A model generated the notes under the pieces. The model had not been told where the DNA came from. It ran no database searches and worked only from the letters and a program-made list of their open reading frames with translations. A program made the translations under genes and the position numbers. Positions 14,346-25,549 of a DNA stretch of 54,203 nt are shown piece by piece. Origin of the DNA: Gracilibacillus halophilus YIM-C55.5 (GTDB lineage Bacteria > Bacillota > Bacilli > Bacillales > Amphibacillaceae); assembly GCF_000359605.1 (NCBI RefSeq), contig NZ_APML01000024.1, forward strand, positions 1-54,203, in the 5' to 3' direction. Position 1 is the first letter of the stretch; the number at the start of each line of letters is the position of its first letter.

Positions 14346-16703
14346 TTAAGATAATTCCAGTACGGTAACACCCAAGCCACCTTCATTCATACCACCATCT
14401 CGAGCTTCACGTATTTTGGAATGCTTCCGAGCAAATTGTTTCACTCCTTTACGCAAAGCCCCTGTACCCTTGCCGTGAATAATCGACACTTTGCTATAAC
14501 CAGCTAACAGAGCGTCATCAATGTATTTTTCTAACTGTTGCAACGCATCCTCATACCGTTCGCCTCTGACGTCCAGTTCTGGTTTTACGTGATACTGACT
14601 ACCACGAACGGTGGCTAGAGGCTTTTCGATAACAGGTTCTTCTCTCCGTAGAAAGAGGAGATCTTTTCGTTTCGCTTTCATTTTCATAATACCTACTTGA
14701 ATTTCGAACTCATCTTTTCCAGTTTGATCAATCACTGTTCCTTTTTGGTCAAGCGTTAATAACTTCACCTCATCACCTGATTGTAACGGCTTCGCTTGTT
14801 CTGTATCTACGGTAGACGACTGCGACTGTGAGTGATCTTCTTTCTTCGTTAAGTCAGGTTGGGCATCTTGTAGTTTCTTCCGAGCCTCAATCCATTCATG
14901 TTCCTTCCAATCTGCTTGTTCCTTCATGTTACGCAATTCAGAAACAATGGCTTCTGCTTCGTCTCTCGCATTGGTAATGGCTTTTTCTGCCTTCTCTTCT
15001 GCCTTTTGATACAACTTCTCTCGTTGATCCTCAAATTGTTTCCATTTCTTTCGTAAATCGTTACGCAATTCTTCTGCTTCAGTCAGTACTCTTTCTGCCT
15101 CTTCATAATCTTGTTCAGCCTTGCGACGAGAGTCTTCCAAGGACGCTATCATGTTTTCTACATTGGATGAGTCCGTATCCATATGTTCTTTCGCTTGCTC
15201 CGTAATTTTCTCTTGTAATCCAAGTCGTTGCGATATCTCAAATGCATTGCTTCGTCCAGGCACACCAATCAACAGTCGATAGGTCGGTTTTAATGAATCG
15301 ATATCAAATTCTACTGATGCATTACTAACGCCAGCACGATTGTAACCATACGCTTTTAACTCTGGATAATGGGTTGTCGCAATCACACGTGCGCCGACAT
15401 CCATTACGTGGTCAATGATCGACATCGCTAATGCTGCACCTTCTTGTGGATCTGTACCTGCACCTAATTCATCAAATAACAGTAAGGATTGATGATCAAA
15501 TGATTCCATGATGTCAACAATATTGGTCATATGTGATGAAAATGTACTTAAACTTTGCTCGATCGATTGTTCATCCCCAATATCTGCAAACACATTTGAA
15601 AAAACGGCTAATTCACAACCATCCAAGGCTGGAACTTGCAAACCAGATTGCGCCATCAATGTGCAAAGACCTACCATTTTCAATGCAACAGTTTTTCCCC
15701 CTGTATTTGGACCAGTAATAACAATCGCTGCAAAATCACCACCTAACTCGACATCATTAGGAACTACTTCATCGGCAGGAATTAATGGATGACGAGCTTG
15801 TTCCATTTTAATATAGCCATCTTGGTTCATTGATGGTCGGCTGGCTCGCATACCTTGTGCAAGTTTGGCACGTGCAAAAATAAAGTCCATTTCCGCTAAT
15901 GCATTAACATTCTGCCTTAAAAACATTTCATCACTTGCAATACGTTCCGTTAACACTCGCAAAATCCGTTCAATTTCTTGCTTCTCTTCAACACGAGCCG
16001 CTTGCAAGTTGTTATTCACTTCCACAACAGATTGTGGCTCCATAAATAATGTTTGTCCGGATGAAGACTGATCGTGGACAATGCCACCGATGGATCCGCG
16101 ATATTCTTGTTTGACCGGTAATACGTAACGATCATTCCGAATGGTAACAATGGCATCTGATAACATATTTGATTTGGTTTTTGTCATTTCTTCTAATCGA
16201 TCTCTGACGCGGTTTTCGCTCGTTCGAATTTTTGCTCGTAGACTTCGTAGCGTTTCTGAAGCAGCGTCCATTATGTTTCCATCATCATCAATACAACTTT
16301 TGATTTCGCGTTCCAACTCGTTAAGTGGCACAATCTCATTAGCAAAACTCGTAATAATGGGCGCATCAATTTCTTCTAATTTTTCGATAAAATGTTTCAA
16401 TTGTTTTCCGCCATAAATCGTACTTGCGATTTCTAAACATTCATTCGCGTTTAACATACCACCGATTACTGCCCGTTGGATGCTTGCGCGAATATCAAAT
16501 ATACCTCCTAAGGGAACGCGTTCTTTTAATCGAAGTATGTGATGAGCTTCATCGGTTTCTTGTTGCCACCTTACCACTTGATCAAAGTCAGCAGAAGGTT
16601 TTAACCTTTGTGATTTCGATTTGCCGAGTGAAGACGCTGATTGTTCGACTAATTCAGCAATCATTTTATCAAACTCTAATACTTCGAGGATCCGTTCATC
16701 CAT
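14346..16703 (-). CDS. mutS2: Endonuclease MutS2
   Basis: 785 residues, family length. MutS2 has a MutS-like core without mismatch-recognition domains, and the family acts in recombination control and on collided ribosomes. Walker A is GPNTGGKT (near residue 335) and Walker [15 protein letters not shown] long coiled-coil insert (about 515-620) precedes the C-terminal Smr domain with [12 protein letters not shown] and [11 protein letters not shown]. Its ATG lies within the end of polX (8-base overlap), suggesting translational coupling. Confidence 0.97.
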   Translation of the reverse strand: MDERILEVLEFDKMIAELVEQSASSLGKSKSQRLKPSADFDQVVRWQQETDEAHHILRLKERVPLGGIFDIRASIQRAVIGGMLNANECLEIASTIYGGKQLKHFIEKLEEIDAPIITSFANEIVPLNELEREIKSCIDDDGNIMDAASETLRSLRAKIRTSENRVRDRLEEMTKTKSNMLSDAIVTIRNDRYVLPVKQEYRGSIGGIVHDQSSSGQTLFMEPQSVVEVNNNLQAARVEEKQEIERILRVLTERIASDEMFLRQNVNALAEMDFIFARAKLAQGMRASRPSMNQDGYIKMEQARHPLIPADEVVPNDVELGGDFAAIVITGPNTGGKTVALKMVGLCTLMAQSGLQVPALDGCELAVFSNVFADIGDEQSIEQSLSTFSSHMTNIVDIMESFDHQSLLLFDELGAGTDPQEGAALAMSIIDHVMDVGARVIATTHYPELKAYGYNRAGVSNASVEFDIDSLKPTYRLLIGVPGRSNAFEISQRLGLQEKITEQAKEHMDTDSSNVENMIASLEDSRRKAEQDYEEAERVLTEAEELRNDLRKKWKQFEDQREKLYQKAEEKAEKAITNARDEAEAIVSELRNMKEQADWKEHEWIEARKKLQDAQPDLTKKEDHSQSQSSTVDTEQAKPLQSGDEVKLLTLDQKGTVIDQTGKDEFEIQVGIMKMKAKRKDLLFLRREEPVIEKPLATVRGSQYHVKPELDVRGERYEDALQQLEKYIDDALLAGYSKVSIIHGKGTGALRKGVKQFARKHSKIREARDGGMNEGGLGVTVLELS

Positions 16704-18429
16704 CAGCTAGATTCCTCCTATCCGTTAGCCATTTCATGAGATCGTCCGTTTGCCACGTATTGATAACAGTTGATTTTTGTAGCCAACCTTTGCGAGCTGT
16801 TGCACATCCAATCGGCATATGATCAAGCATAGAGTAGCTATGAGCATCGGTATTAATGGCAATAGGGACCCCTTTCTCTTGTGCTATACGCACCCAATCA
16901 GATGATAAGTCAAGGCGATTGGGATTTGCGTTTAATTCAAGTGCTGTGTCCGTTTCTTTTGCTTTTTCAATCAACCAATGGATATCAACATCATATCCTG
17001 TCCTTCGTCCAATTAAGCGTCCCGTTGGGTGTGCGATCAAATCTACATACGGATTCTCCAGCGCTCGTTGTAACCTTTTATGAATATCTGCTTGGGATTG
17101 CTGAAAACTCGAATGAATCGAAGCAATCACAAAATCAAGCTCTGGTAAAAAGTCATTATCAAAATCTAACGAACCGTCTGGGCGAATATCCATCTCAATA
17201 CCAGCAAAGATCTTAATCTCTGGATATTTTGCTTGTACGCTATTGATCTCTTCACGTTGTTTTCGTAATCGTTCCTCGTTTAAGCCGTTTGCGACACGTA
17301 AGTATTTCGAATGATCCGTAATGGCGATAAACTGATAATTTTTTTCGATCGCTCGTTGAACCATTTCTTCCAATGATTGCCCACCATCACTCCATGTTGT
17401 GTGCATATGTAAATCTCCGCGAATATCTTTATTTTGCACGACATCAATGGAGTCAATTGCCCTTTCTACTTCATCTTTTCCTTCACGTACTTCTGGCGGG
17501 ATATAATGTAACCCTAATGAAGCGAAAAAAGATTCTTCTGATGCGAATGTCTCGACTTCACCAGTTTCAGCATCTTCAATTCCGTATTCGCTAATTTTTT
17601 TTCCTTGTTGTTTCGCTAATTGACGCATAAGAACATTATGATCCTTAGAACCGGTAAAATGATGCAAGGTCGTGGCAAATTCTTTGTCTTGGACCAGTCG
17701 AAAATCAACATTAATTTCGTACTGCGATTGAACCGTAATAGACACCTTGGTATCACCTGAGGCAATCGTTTCCACACGATCTTCAAATTGCAACAAATGA
17801 TCACGAACAGTTTCTGGCTGATTGGTCGCTATAATAAAATCTATATCGCGAATGGTCTCACGATAGCGACGCATACTACCCGCAAGTGAAAAACGTTCGA
17901 TCTCTTCTATCGTTGCTAAGTATGCTTCGATCTTTTCAACAACAGGAAGTATCATGGCCATTGGTAATCTTTCCGGACGCTGATTGGCTTGATTTAATGC
18001 TTCTAAGATTTTTTCTTCTGATTTCTTTCCGAACCCTTTTAACCCTTGAATTTGGCCTGTTTCACAAGCACTTTTTAATGATTGTTCATCGACTACAGAT
18101 AATTCGTGATAGAGACGGGCGAGTTTTTTTCCACCTAATCCTGGTAATTGTAATAACGGAATCAATCCTTCGGGTACTTGTTTCTTCAATTCTTCTAATG
18201 TTTCCGATTGACCTGTTTCAATATACGTATCAATGACTGTAGCTGTCCCCTTACCGATCCCTTGAATCGCAGTAAAGTCGTTAATTTCACTTAATGAACG
18301 ATCCTCACGTTCCAAAGCTTGGGATGCTTTTCGATAAGCAGAAATTTTAAATGGGTTTTCACCCTTTAATTCTAAATAAACGGCAATGGTTTCTAATAAT
18401 TGAATTACATCTTTTTTATTCATTGACAT
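16696..18429 (-). CDS. polX: DNA polymerase/3'-5' exonuclease PolX
   Basis: 577 residues, family length. The N-terminal HhH and pol-beta-like part contains [31 protein letters not shown], and the catalytic [18 protein letters not shown]. The C-terminal PHP domain has [24 protein letters not shown] and IAINTDAHS, the metal ligands of the exonuclease. It acts in base excision repair. The start ATG is 6 bases behind GAGGGG. It overlaps mutS2. Confidence 0.96.
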   Translation of the reverse strand: MSMNKKDVIQLLETIAVYLELKGENPFKISAYRKASQALEREDRSLSEINDFTAIQGIGKGTATVIDTYIETGQSETLEELKKQVPEGLIPLLQLPGLGGKKLARLYHELSVVDEQSLKSACETGQIQGLKGFGKKSEEKILEALNQANQRPERLPMAMILPVVEKIEAYLATIEEIERFSLAGSMRRYRETIRDIDFIIATNQPETVRDHLLQFEDRVETIASGDTKVSITVQSQYEINVDFRLVQDKEFATTLHHFTGSKDHNVLMRQLAKQQGKKISEYGIEDAETGEVETFASEESFFASLGLHYIPPEVREGKDEVERAIDSIDVVQNKDIRGDLHMHTTWSDGGQSLEEMVQRAIEKNYQFIAITDHSKYLRVANGLNEERLRKQREEINSVQAKYPEIKIFAGIEMDIRPDGSLDFDNDFLPELDFVIASIHSSFQQSQADIHKRLQRALENPYVDLIAHPTGRLIGRRTGYDVDIHWLIEKAKETDTALELNANPNRLDLSSDWVRIAQEKGVPIAINTDAHSYSMLDHMPIGCATARKGWLQKSTVINTWQTDDLMKWLTDRRNLADG

Positions 18430-18514
18430 GGCTTTCCCCTCACTTTTTTATCATCACACTTGAACGCTTAAATACCCTTGCGGAAGGTTTGCAAGGGTAA
18501 AAATTCACTACTTG

Positions 18515-19078
18515 TTATTCTCCACCATCACTCATTGTATCATTCGCAAATAACATATCCTGCAGTCGTTCGGATAGAATTGGGGTGTGTTCGAGCATGA
18601 AATTTGCGACTCCAGATCCTTCTATTAGTGCTTGAATTTCAGGTAATGGAGCAAGTGCTAGTAAATATAAAATAACGAAAAGAATAAAATAAAATTCGAC
18701 AAATCCGAGAATGGCACCTAGCCAACTGTTAATAAAGTTTAAAATGGGTAGATCAGCGACAAAGTCAAGCATTGTAGCTAATATTTGTAGAACAATTTTT
18801 GTGACAAAGAATAAAACCGCAAAAGCAATCGCATTATAAAAAGCTGCTTCTAACGGCAATGTGTCAAGAAAAATCGCCCATGACTCACCCTCAGGAAATT
18901 CTGGATACGGCACCCACAATTCGAGTTTTGAAGCAAGATCATCGAAGTACACAGCTGCAACTAAAAAAGCGATGACAAAGCTGGTCAAATGTAATAGTTG
19001 GAGAATAAATCCCCGCTTAAGTCCAACGAAAAAACCCATAATTAGTAACGCAAGCAAAATTATACTGACCATATTCAC
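18515..19078 (-). CDS. CvpA family membrane protein
   Basis: 187 residues with four predicted membrane helices and the family motifs GFFVGLKRGF near the start and FINSWLGAILGFVEFYFIL. It starts with GTG 3 bases after the zapA stop region, with GAGG inside the end of zapA as ribosome-binding site. B. subtilis has the homologue yshB in the same place. The molecular role of CvpA proteins in Firmicutes is not settled. Confidence 0.88.
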   Translation of the reverse strand: MNMVSIILLALLIMGFFVGLKRGFILQLLHLTSFVIAFLVAAVYFDDLASKLELWVPYPEFPEGESWAIFLDTLPLEAAFYNAIAFAVLFFVTKIVLQILATMLDFVADLPILNFINSWLGAILGFVEFYFILFVILYLLALAPLPEIQALIEGSGVANFMLEHTPILSERLQDMLFANDTMSDGGE

Positions 19079-19339
19079 TTATTCCTCTTTCTCTTCAAGT
19101 AAGTTTTGTAAAATTTCGTATTCCTCTTTCAATTTCAAATAATCATTCATGGTATTGATTGCTGTTAATACAGCAATATTTGTCGTATCGAGCGACTTAT
19201 TAACTTCATGAATTTCACGCATTTTTTCATCAACTAATGCAGCGACTTGGCGCACATGTTCTTTCTTCTCATCGCCAACAATATGATAATCTCTTCCATA
19301 TATATGAACGGTGGTCCGCGATTGATCGGATTGGGCCAC
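19079..19339 (-). CDS. zapA: Cell division protein ZapA
   Basis: 86 residues with a GTG start 6 bases behind GGGGG. The N-terminal VHIYGRDYHIVGDEKKEHV is the small alpha/beta head of ZapA, and the C-terminal helix (NTMNDYLKLKEEYEILQNLL) is the coiled coil that forms tetramers. ZapA bundles FtsZ filaments at the division ring. Directly upstream of cvpA in one transcript. Confidence 0.93.
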   Translation of the reverse strand: MAQSDQSRTTVHIYGRDYHIVGDEKKEHVRQVAALVDEKMREIHEVNKSLDTTNIAVLTAINTMNDYLKLKEEYEILQNLLEEKEE

Positions 19340-19471
19340 GGTTTTACCCCCTTCTAGACATTAACCTTAAGATTAATAGTAACATGAAGAAACTTTTTAG
19401 AAAACTATTCTGATAACAATCATCTTTGCTATACTATAGATATTGCTATTTATATGTAAGGAGCGATTCTT

Positions 19472-20416
19472 TTGTCAAATATCGTATTAACATTTCCCAA
19501 AACAAAATTACATGAACTCGAAACATATTATCGTGATGATGTAAAGGGTAAACCAGCGCATTCAATTTTTCAAGCAAAAAAAGATGGTGTAACGATTACA
19601 GCGTATCAATCAGGCAAAGTCATGTTCCAAGGAAATGGAGCCGAACAAGAAGCAAGTATTTGGCAGTCGTCTCATTCGAGTGTCAAGGCTCACTCTTCCA
19701 AAGAGAAAAAAACGGTGAACGATCATGCCTATCAGCCAGATAAACGTCTGTTTCAAATGAGTCATATTGGAACAGACGAAGCAGGAACAGGTGACTATTT
19801 CGGTCCCATTACTGTAGCTAGTGCTTACGTATCAGAAGAAAATCTATCTATTCTTCAATCACTCGGGATTACTGATTCGAAACAACTAACGGATGAAAAC
19901 ATCTTAGCACTATCAAAAGAAATTGTTCAACATAATATTCCATATTCACTACTGACATTGCCCAATCAAAAGTATAATCAAATGCAACAAAAAGGATGGA
20001 ATCAAGGGAAAATGAAGGCGATGTTACATCATCACGCCATTCAAAAACTTTTGGCAAAGCTTGATGTGGAAACACCGCCTTCCATTCTCATTGATCAGTT
20101 TTGCCCACCGGCTACCTATAGCAAGTATTTGCGGCAGGAAGGACAAAAGATGCAGCAAAACATGTACTTCATGACCAAAGCCGAAAGTTATTCAACAAGT
20201 GTAGCTGTTGCTTCGATTATTGCTCGGGCCAAATTTGTAAAAGACATGGACCAATTGACAAAAAGTATAGGCGTTGAAATTCCAAAAGGCGCATCTCAGC
20301 GTGTAGATGAAATGGGCGCGTATATTGTGAAAAAATTTGGTAAGGAACGACTTCAGCACATCGCAAAAACCCATTTTGCTAACACAAAAAAATTAGAAAC
20401 ATATCTAAGACAATAA
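19472..20416 (+). CDS. rnhC: Ribonuclease HIII
   Basis: 314 residues, TTG start 8 bases behind AAGGAG. It degrades RNA in RNA-DNA hybrids. The N-terminal 80 residues are the TBP-like substrate-binding domain of HIII enzymes (MSNIVLTFPKTKLHELETYY). The catalytic domain begins IGTDEAGTGDYFGPITVASA with the first Asp and Glu; a further Asp lies in GITDSKQLTD and the last in SILIDQFCPP. It is divergent from zapA, as in B. subtilis. Confidence 0.96.
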   Translation: MSNIVLTFPKTKLHELETYYRDDVKGKPAHSIFQAKKDGVTITAYQSGKVMFQGNGAEQEASIWQSSHSSVKAHSSKEKKTVNDHAYQPDKRLFQMSHIGTDEAGTGDYFGPITVASAYVSEENLSILQSLGITDSKQLTDENILALSKEIVQHNIPYSLLTLPNQKYNQMQQKGWNQGKMKAMLHHHAIQKLLAKLDVETPPSILIDQFCPPATYSKYLRQEGQKMQQNMYFMTKAESYSTSVAVASIIARAKFVKDMDQLTKSIGVEIPKGASQRVDEMGAYIVKKFGKERLQHIAKTHFANTKKLETYLRQ

Positions 20417-20461
20417 CGTTTATCTCTTCACTTCAGTCATTCTTTCATACATTTGGTGCAT

Positions 20462-20497
20462 AAAAGTAGCATGGATTTGCTTCCATGCTACTTTTTT
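20462..20497. terminator. Shared terminator between rnhC and pheT
   Basis: AAAAGTAGCATGG pairs with CCATGCTACTTTT across an 8-base loop; T runs exist on both strands. Confidence 0.9.
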
Positions 20498-20503
20498 ACG
20501 TCT

Positions 20504-22930
20504 TTATCCTCGAAGTACAGCTTGATGTTTTTCTTTGACCGCATCCATAATGGCTTGATAGGAAGATTCCACTTCTTCATCCGTTAAGGTGCGATTCGGA
20601 TCCTGGTAATGAATACTGAAAGCGATAGATTTTTTCCCTTCTTCTAAATGTTCACCTTGGTAGACATCAAATACATGCACATCGTTAATTAATTCTCCAC
20701 CTGCAGTCAAAATCGTATGCTCCAGGTCACCAGCATGTACGGATTGATCAACAACTAGTGCAATATCTCTCGTAACACTTGGATTACGAGGAATCTGATT
20801 GAAACTTGGTGCATTGTGATGAATATCTAGTAGGTAATCAAGATCAAGATCAAATACATATGTTTCATTCAAATCATATGCTTTCTCTTGTTTCGGATGC
20901 ACCTGTCCGATAAAACCAATCGGACGATGATTAACGAATAATTGCGCTGTACGCCCTGGATGCATGCCATCCATTTTTGTTTGCTTATACGTAACACTGA
21001 TATTTAACGAATAAAATAATGCGTCCACAATCCCCTTAACAACAAAGAAATCAACTAATTTTTTCTCTTGTTGCCAAGGATGACTTACCCATTCACCGGT
21101 AAATACGCCAGTCACACGCTCTTTTTCAGCTGGCTGTTTCGTTACTTCTCCTTCATGAGATAAGAAGACACTACCCATTTCATAATAAGCCAGTTGGCCT
21201 TGTTTTCTCGCTAAGTTGTAAGAAATCACTTGTAACATTTCTGGTACTAGACTTAATCGCAATGTACTATGATCTTCACTCATTGGCATTTTCAGTGGTA
21301 CAGCAGAAACGACTTCTGATTGAATTTCAGGACTAATAAAATGGTTGATTCGCTCTTCGTTGGTCAATGAATAAGTGACAGTTTCCATTAAACCAGCGCC
21401 CTCTAAGAATCGTTTGATATATCGCTTCAATTGTTGTCTTCGTGTCAATCCACCTGCTTGTGACCCGCCTTGTGGTAAGGTGAATGGTATTTCGTCGTAT
21501 CCATAAATTCGAGCCACTTCTTCCAACATATCTTCAAAAATATGAATGTCTTGACGACGCGTCGGAACAAATACGTTGAACGTCTCACCTTCTTGATGAA
21601 AATGAAAGTGAAGTTTACGTAATATATCTGCCACTTCTTGATTTGTCATGTTCGTCCCTAACCGATCATTAATTGTCGATGTCCAAATCGTGACGGTTTT
21701 TTCTTGCTTATCGAGTTGATCAAATTCGGCTACCCCATCTAGAACGGTTGCACCTGCATATTGTTCCAGCAATTGACAAGCGCGCTCTCCCGCTTGACGT
21801 ACACGGTTAGGATCGACACCTTTTTCAAAACGTGCACTCGATTCACTTTTAAGATCGAAATCACTAGATGCTTGTCGTACAGTTTTCGGATCAAAGTAAG
21901 CCGCTTCTATTAAAACAGTTTTCGTCTGATCCGTCACTTCTGCATCTGCGCCTCCCATGACACCAGCCAGTGCATGTGGTTTGTCTCCATTCGTAATCAC
22001 AAGGTGATGCGGTGCTAATGAGCGTTCTTGTTCATCTAATGTCACCATGGTCTCACCCTCATTGGCAAGGCGAACAACCACTTGATCTGAACCAAACTGA
22101 TCATAATCAAAGGCATGTAACGGTTGACCATATTCTAATAATACATAATTCGTAATATCTACTACATTGTTAATTGGTCGAATTCCTGCTGCCATTAAAT
22201 AGTTACGCATCCATAATGGTGATGGACCAATCGAAATATCTTTCACAAGAAAGGCACCATAATACGGATTCTGTTGAGGAGCATCCACACGAACTGATAC
22301 CTTATCTTCTGCTTTTTCCGCTGTTGTACTGACGTTCGTTTGTGGTAAATGAACGTCTACATCCAAAATCGCAGCTACTTCATAAGCAACTCCGAGCATA
22401 CTCAGAGCATCCGAACGGTTTGGGGTTAAGTCAAATTCAAATATTACATCGTCCAAATTTAATAACTGATTGACGTCATCCCCAACTTCTACCTCATCTG
22501 GAAATACAAAGATACCTTCTGAAAAAGCTTTTGGTACATACTTTTCATCGACACCAAGTTCTTGTAATGAACAGATCATACCATTGGACTCCACACCACG
22601 TAATTTTGCCTTTTTAATTTTAAAATTACCTGGTAACACAGCGCCAGGTTTAGCAACCGCTACTTTTTGTCCTTGGGCGACATTTGGGGCTCCACAAATA
22701 ATTTGCAATGTCTCATCACCCACATTGACCTGACATAGATTCAGTTTATCTGCATTTGGATGTTGTTCACAGCTCTCAACATAACCAACGACCACATTGT
22801 TAGTAGCGCTAGCAAAATGTTCAATCCCATCTACTTCGATCCCTGTCTTAGAAATTTGTTCAGCTAGATCCTCTGGGTCAATATGATCAATATCAATATA
22901 TTGTTTTAACCAATTTAACGAAACAAACAT
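20504..22930 (-). CDS. pheT: Phenylalanyl-tRNA synthetase beta subunit
   Basis: 808 residues, family length. With PheS it forms the tetramer that charges tRNA-Phe. The N-terminal tRNA-binding EMAP-like domain (about 40-150) contains HPNADKLNLCQVNVG and ICGAPNVAQGQ. The B3/B4 editing domain follows (NYVLLEYGQPLHAFDYD), then B5 and the catalytic-like fold. The C-terminal anticodon-binding FDX-ACB domain starts near PRNPSVTRDIALVVD. It lies 15 bases after pheS and shares its T-box control. Confidence 0.97.
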   Translation of the reverse strand: MFVSLNWLKQYIDIDHIDPEDLAEQISKTGIEVDGIEHFASATNNVVVGYVESCEQHPNADKLNLCQVNVGDETLQIICGAPNVAQGQKVAVAKPGAVLPGNFKIKKAKLRGVESNGMICSLQELGVDEKYVPKAFSEGIFVFPDEVEVGDDVNQLLNLDDVIFEFDLTPNRSDALSMLGVAYEVAAILDVDVHLPQTNVSTTAEKAEDKVSVRVDAPQQNPYYGAFLVKDISIGPSPLWMRNYLMAAGIRPINNVVDITNYVLLEYGQPLHAFDYDQFGSDQVVVRLANEGETMVTLDEQERSLAPHHLVITNGDKPHALAGVMGGADAEVTDQTKTVLIEAAYFDPKTVRQASSDFDLKSESSARFEKGVDPNRVRQAGERACQLLEQYAGATVLDGVAEFDQLDKQEKTVTIWTSTINDRLGTNMTNQEVADILRKLHFHFHQEGETFNVFVPTRRQDIHIFEDMLEEVARIYGYDEIPFTLPQGGSQAGGLTRRQQLKRYIKRFLEGAGLMETVTYSLTNEERINHFISPEIQSEVVSAVPLKMPMSEDHSTLRLSLVPEMLQVISYNLARKQGQLAYYEMGSVFLSHEGEVTKQPAEKERVTGVFTGEWVSHPWQQEKKLVDFFVVKGIVDALFYSLNISVTYKQTKMDGMHPGRTAQLFVNHRPIGFIGQVHPKQEKAYDLNETYVFDLDLDYLLDIHHNAPSFNQIPRNPSVTRDIALVVDQSVHAGDLEHTILTAGGELINDVHVFDVYQGEHLEEGKKSIAFSIHYQDPNRTLTDEEVESSYQAIMDAVKEKHQAVLRG

Positions 22931-22945
22931 GATTTTCCCTCCTCA

Positions 22946-23986
22946 TTATGCCTGGTGATATTGTTTTAGGAATCGAATATCATTGGTATAGAAATGGCGA
23001 ATATCATCAACACCATATTTCAACATCGCGATACGTTCAGGTCCCATTCCAAAAGCAAACCCGCTGTATACTTCTGGATCATAACCGGCCATTTTCAAGA
23101 CGCGAGGATGAACAAGACCTGCACCGAGAATTTCAATCCATCCAGATTGTTTACAAACACTACATCCATCGCCATGACACATTTTGCACGAAATATCCAT
23201 TTCTACAGACGGTTCAGTGAACGGAAAGAAACTAGGACGTAAACGAATCTCACGGTCTTCTCCAAAAAGTTGTTTAGCAAAACGGTTAAGTACACCTTTT
23301 AAATCACTAAGGCGAACGTTTTTATCGACATACAGTCCTTCAATTTGAGTGAACTGATGTGAATGTGTCGCATCATCGGTATCTCGACGGTATACTTTCC
23401 CTGGACAAATCATTTTTACGGATTTAGATCCTTGATATTGATTCATTGTACGTGCCTGAACTGGTGATGTATGGGTACGCATCAATAATTCCTCCGTAAT
23501 ATAAAAGGAGTCTTGCATATCGCGTGCTGGATGTCCCTTTGGTAAATTTAATGCTTCAAAGTTGTAATAATCGGTCTCAACCTCTGGACCTTCTCTCACC
23601 TCAAAACCCATACCAATAAATAAGTCTTCGATTTCTTCAACAATACTTGTTAATAGATGAGGTCCACCCACTCGAACAGGGCGTCCTGGTAATGTCACGT
23701 CAATTGTCTCTTCTTCCATTTGACGTTCCATTTCTTCTTCTTCAATCACAGCTTTTCTTTCATCAATGGCATCAGTAATCGTCTGACGTACTTTGTTGGC
23801 AAGCTCACCAATGACTGGACGTTCTTCTTTTGATAATTTTCCCATACCACGAAGTACTTCAGTGATTGGGCCTTTTTTACCTAAATAGGAAACACGTACA
23901 TCTTGCAAATCTTTTAATGATGTGACTTGTTTCACTTTTTCAAGTGCTTCTTTTTCTAACTGTTGTAATCGTTCCTTCACTTTCAT
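22946..23986 (-). CDS. pheS: Phenylalanyl-tRNA synthetase alpha subunit
   Basis: 346 residues. The catalytic class II core is on this subunit: motif 2 region [20 protein letters not shown] and motif 3 [15 protein letters not shown] Cys cluster [17 protein letters not shown], common in Bacillus PheS, may bind zinc. The N-terminal ~90 residues form the coiled-coil tRNA arm. The ATG follows AAAAGGAGG. First gene behind the phenylalanine T-box. Confidence 0.97.
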   Translation of the reverse strand: MKVKERLQQLEKEALEKVKQVTSLKDLQDVRVSYLGKKGPITEVLRGMGKLSKEERPVIGELANKVRQTITDAIDERKAVIEEEEMERQMEEETIDVTLPGRPVRVGGPHLLTSIVEEIEDLFIGMGFEVREGPEVETDYYNFEALNLPKGHPARDMQDSFYITEELLMRTHTSPVQARTMNQYQGSKSVKMICPGKVYRRDTDDATHSHQFTQIEGLYVDKNVRLSDLKGVLNRFAKQLFGEDREIRLRPSFFPFTEPSVEMDISCKMCHGDGCSVCKQSGWIEILGAGLVHPRVLKMAGYDPEVYSGFAFGMGPERIAMLKYGVDDIRHFYTNDIRFLKQYHQA

Positions 23987-24061
23987 ATCCTCCTTTTATT
24001 CGGAATGATTCCTTTCTAGAGTTGATGTAAATCGTAACAACCTTTAAGAAACTATCTTTAA

Positions 24062-24340
24062 AATAAAAAAAGCCTCCTCCCTATGGAAAGGGACGAGACA
24101 TATATGTATCGCGGTACCACCCTTGTTGGCATAGTTCAACTATACCCACTTGTGATTTGATAACGGTAAGAATACCGGAACACCTTTACTTGTTAAACGT
24201 ACAAGGTCCAAGTGTCAACTCCAGAGCGAATGTTCAATATGCTTTCGATTGAAATGCTTTCAGTCTATGGCATTTCATCCCTTGGATCGATCATGAGCAT
24301 ACTTACTATACTCTTTCACTGTCTAACTATTCATATTTAC
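24062..24340 (-). promoter_or_regulatory. T-box riboswitch of pheST (Phe specifier)
   Basis: On the minus strand the conserved T-box bulge GGGTGGTACCGCG is at 24110-24122, followed by a terminator hairpin (24068-24096) with a T run. In stem I the internal loop closed by TATGC/GCATA and GAG/CTC contains TTC (24228-24230), a phenylalanine codon, as expected of the specifier. Uncharged tRNA-Phe should favour antitermination and expression of pheST. Confidence 0.92.
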
Positions 24341-24379
24341 TTCATATAGTATAAGCAACGAGAAGCGATGATGCAAGTC

Positions 24380-25138
24380 TTATAAATGATTTTTTTTCGT
24401 TTCCGCAATGTGATACATCATAATTCCAGCTGCGGTGCTAACATTTAACGACTCTGCTTTTCCGAAAATAGGTATTACTACATTTTCATCCGCTTGTTGG
24501 ATAAGGTCATTTTGTACGCCAGCTCCTTCATTTCCTACGATAAGTGCCAAGCGATCTGGTGCATACAACTGACGATATTCTTTTGCGTGATCGGTAAGTC
24601 CAGTTGTCCAAATGGTTATACCTTCGTTTTGCCATCGTGTAACTTCATTCAAAAGATTTGCCTCAAACAAATCAATATGAAAAATGGAGCCTTGAGATGC
24701 TCGCAACACTTTATTGTTATAAACATCTGCTGATCCATCTCCAAGTATCACAGTATCAAAACCAGCTGCATCTGCTGTTCGAATCATGGTGCCAACATTC
24801 CCTGGGTCTTGAACATGATCTAATACTAAAGCTGTTGTAAAATTCATGCCTCTTTTGTTTTTTTTCTCGACAATCGCGGCAATTCCTTGTGGCGTTTTTG
24901 TTTCCGTAATTGCTTCCATGATATTCTCGGTCACTTCAAACAGCGGGTATTCATACCAATCATTTGATATGCTCGCCTGCTCTTGATAGATAATCTCTTG
25001 AATCGACCAGTCACTGTTATGTGCTTCTTCAATAAGGTGATAACCTTCGATAAGAAACTGCTCATGTCGATCGCGTTCCTTCTTTTGTTTTAATTTACGC
25101 CAATGTTTCACTTTTTGATTTTTAACTGATGTGATCAC
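24380..25138 (-). CDS. ysgA: TrmH/SpoU-family RNA 2'-O-methyltransferase (YsgA)
   Basis: 252 residues with a GTG start. The N-terminal substrate-binding domain opens with MITSVKNQKVKHWRKLKQKK. The C-terminal SPOUT knot has the three family motifs: LVLDHVQDPGNVGTMIRTAD, LIVGNEGAGV, and IPIFGKAESLNVSTAAGIMM. These proteins methylate ribose 2'-OH in rRNA or tRNA; the target is not evident. It sits between pheST and sspI, as in B. subtilis. Confidence 0.93.
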   Translation of the reverse strand: MITSVKNQKVKHWRKLKQKKERDRHEQFLIEGYHLIEEAHNSDWSIQEIIYQEQASISNDWYEYPLFEVTENIMEAITETKTPQGIAAIVEKKNKRGMNFTTALVLDHVQDPGNVGTMIRTADAAGFDTVILGDGSADVYNNKVLRASQGSIFHIDLFEANLLNEVTRWQNEGITIWTTGLTDHAKEYRQLYAPDRLALIVGNEGAGVQNDLIQQADENVVIPIFGKAESLNVSTAAGIMMYHIAETKKNHL

Positions 25139-25238
25139 TAGTATTCATCCTCACTTTTCGTTCCTTTTATATCATACATATTTTTTTATAACATGGTCAA
25201 ACTATAATGAAAATTTACTAACAAAATGAGGTGAGAAG

Positions 25239-25445
25239 ATGGATATTAACCTTCGACAAGCAATTCATTCAAATGTTTCTGGTAACTCGGCAAAAGAATT
25301 GGAAGAGACCATTATCGATGCAATTGAAAGCGGCGAGGAAAAGATGCTCCCTGGACTCGGTGTTTTATTTGAAATGTATTGGAAAGAGGCAAATGAACAA
25401 GATAAGCAAGAAGTTCTATCCCAACTTGAAAAAGCAGTTCAATAA
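25239..25445 (+). CDS. sspI: Small acid-soluble spore protein SspI
   Basis: 68 residues, ATG 6 bases behind GAGGTGAG. The sequence [17 protein letters not shown] and the Gly/Leu-rich centre ([13 protein letters not shown]) match minor spore protein I. It is made in the forespore during sporulation and supports that this is a spore former. Its place beside ysgA is as in B. subtilis. A terminator follows. Confidence 0.95.
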   Translation: MDINLRQAIHSNVSGNSAKELEETIIDAIESGEEKMLPGLGVLFEMYWKEANEQDKQEVLSQLEKAVQ

Positions 25446-25453
25446 GTCATATT

Positions 25454-25490
25454 TAGTGGTTGTTTGCAGGAAAAAACAACCACTTTTTAT
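25454..25490 (+). terminator. Terminator of sspI
   Basis: AGTGGTTGTTT pairs with AAACAACCACT and is followed by TTTT. Confidence 0.88.
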
Positions 25491-25549
25491 TGCGAAAAAT
25501 TGAAATTCATTGTATAGTAGCTATAGGCATTATATACTAAGGGAGCGTT

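Noticed and set aside
25500..25549. Overlapping + strand frames around the sspI terminator
   Set aside because: They cross the terminator hairpin and have no ribosome-binding site; sspI and the transglycosylase frames explain the region.
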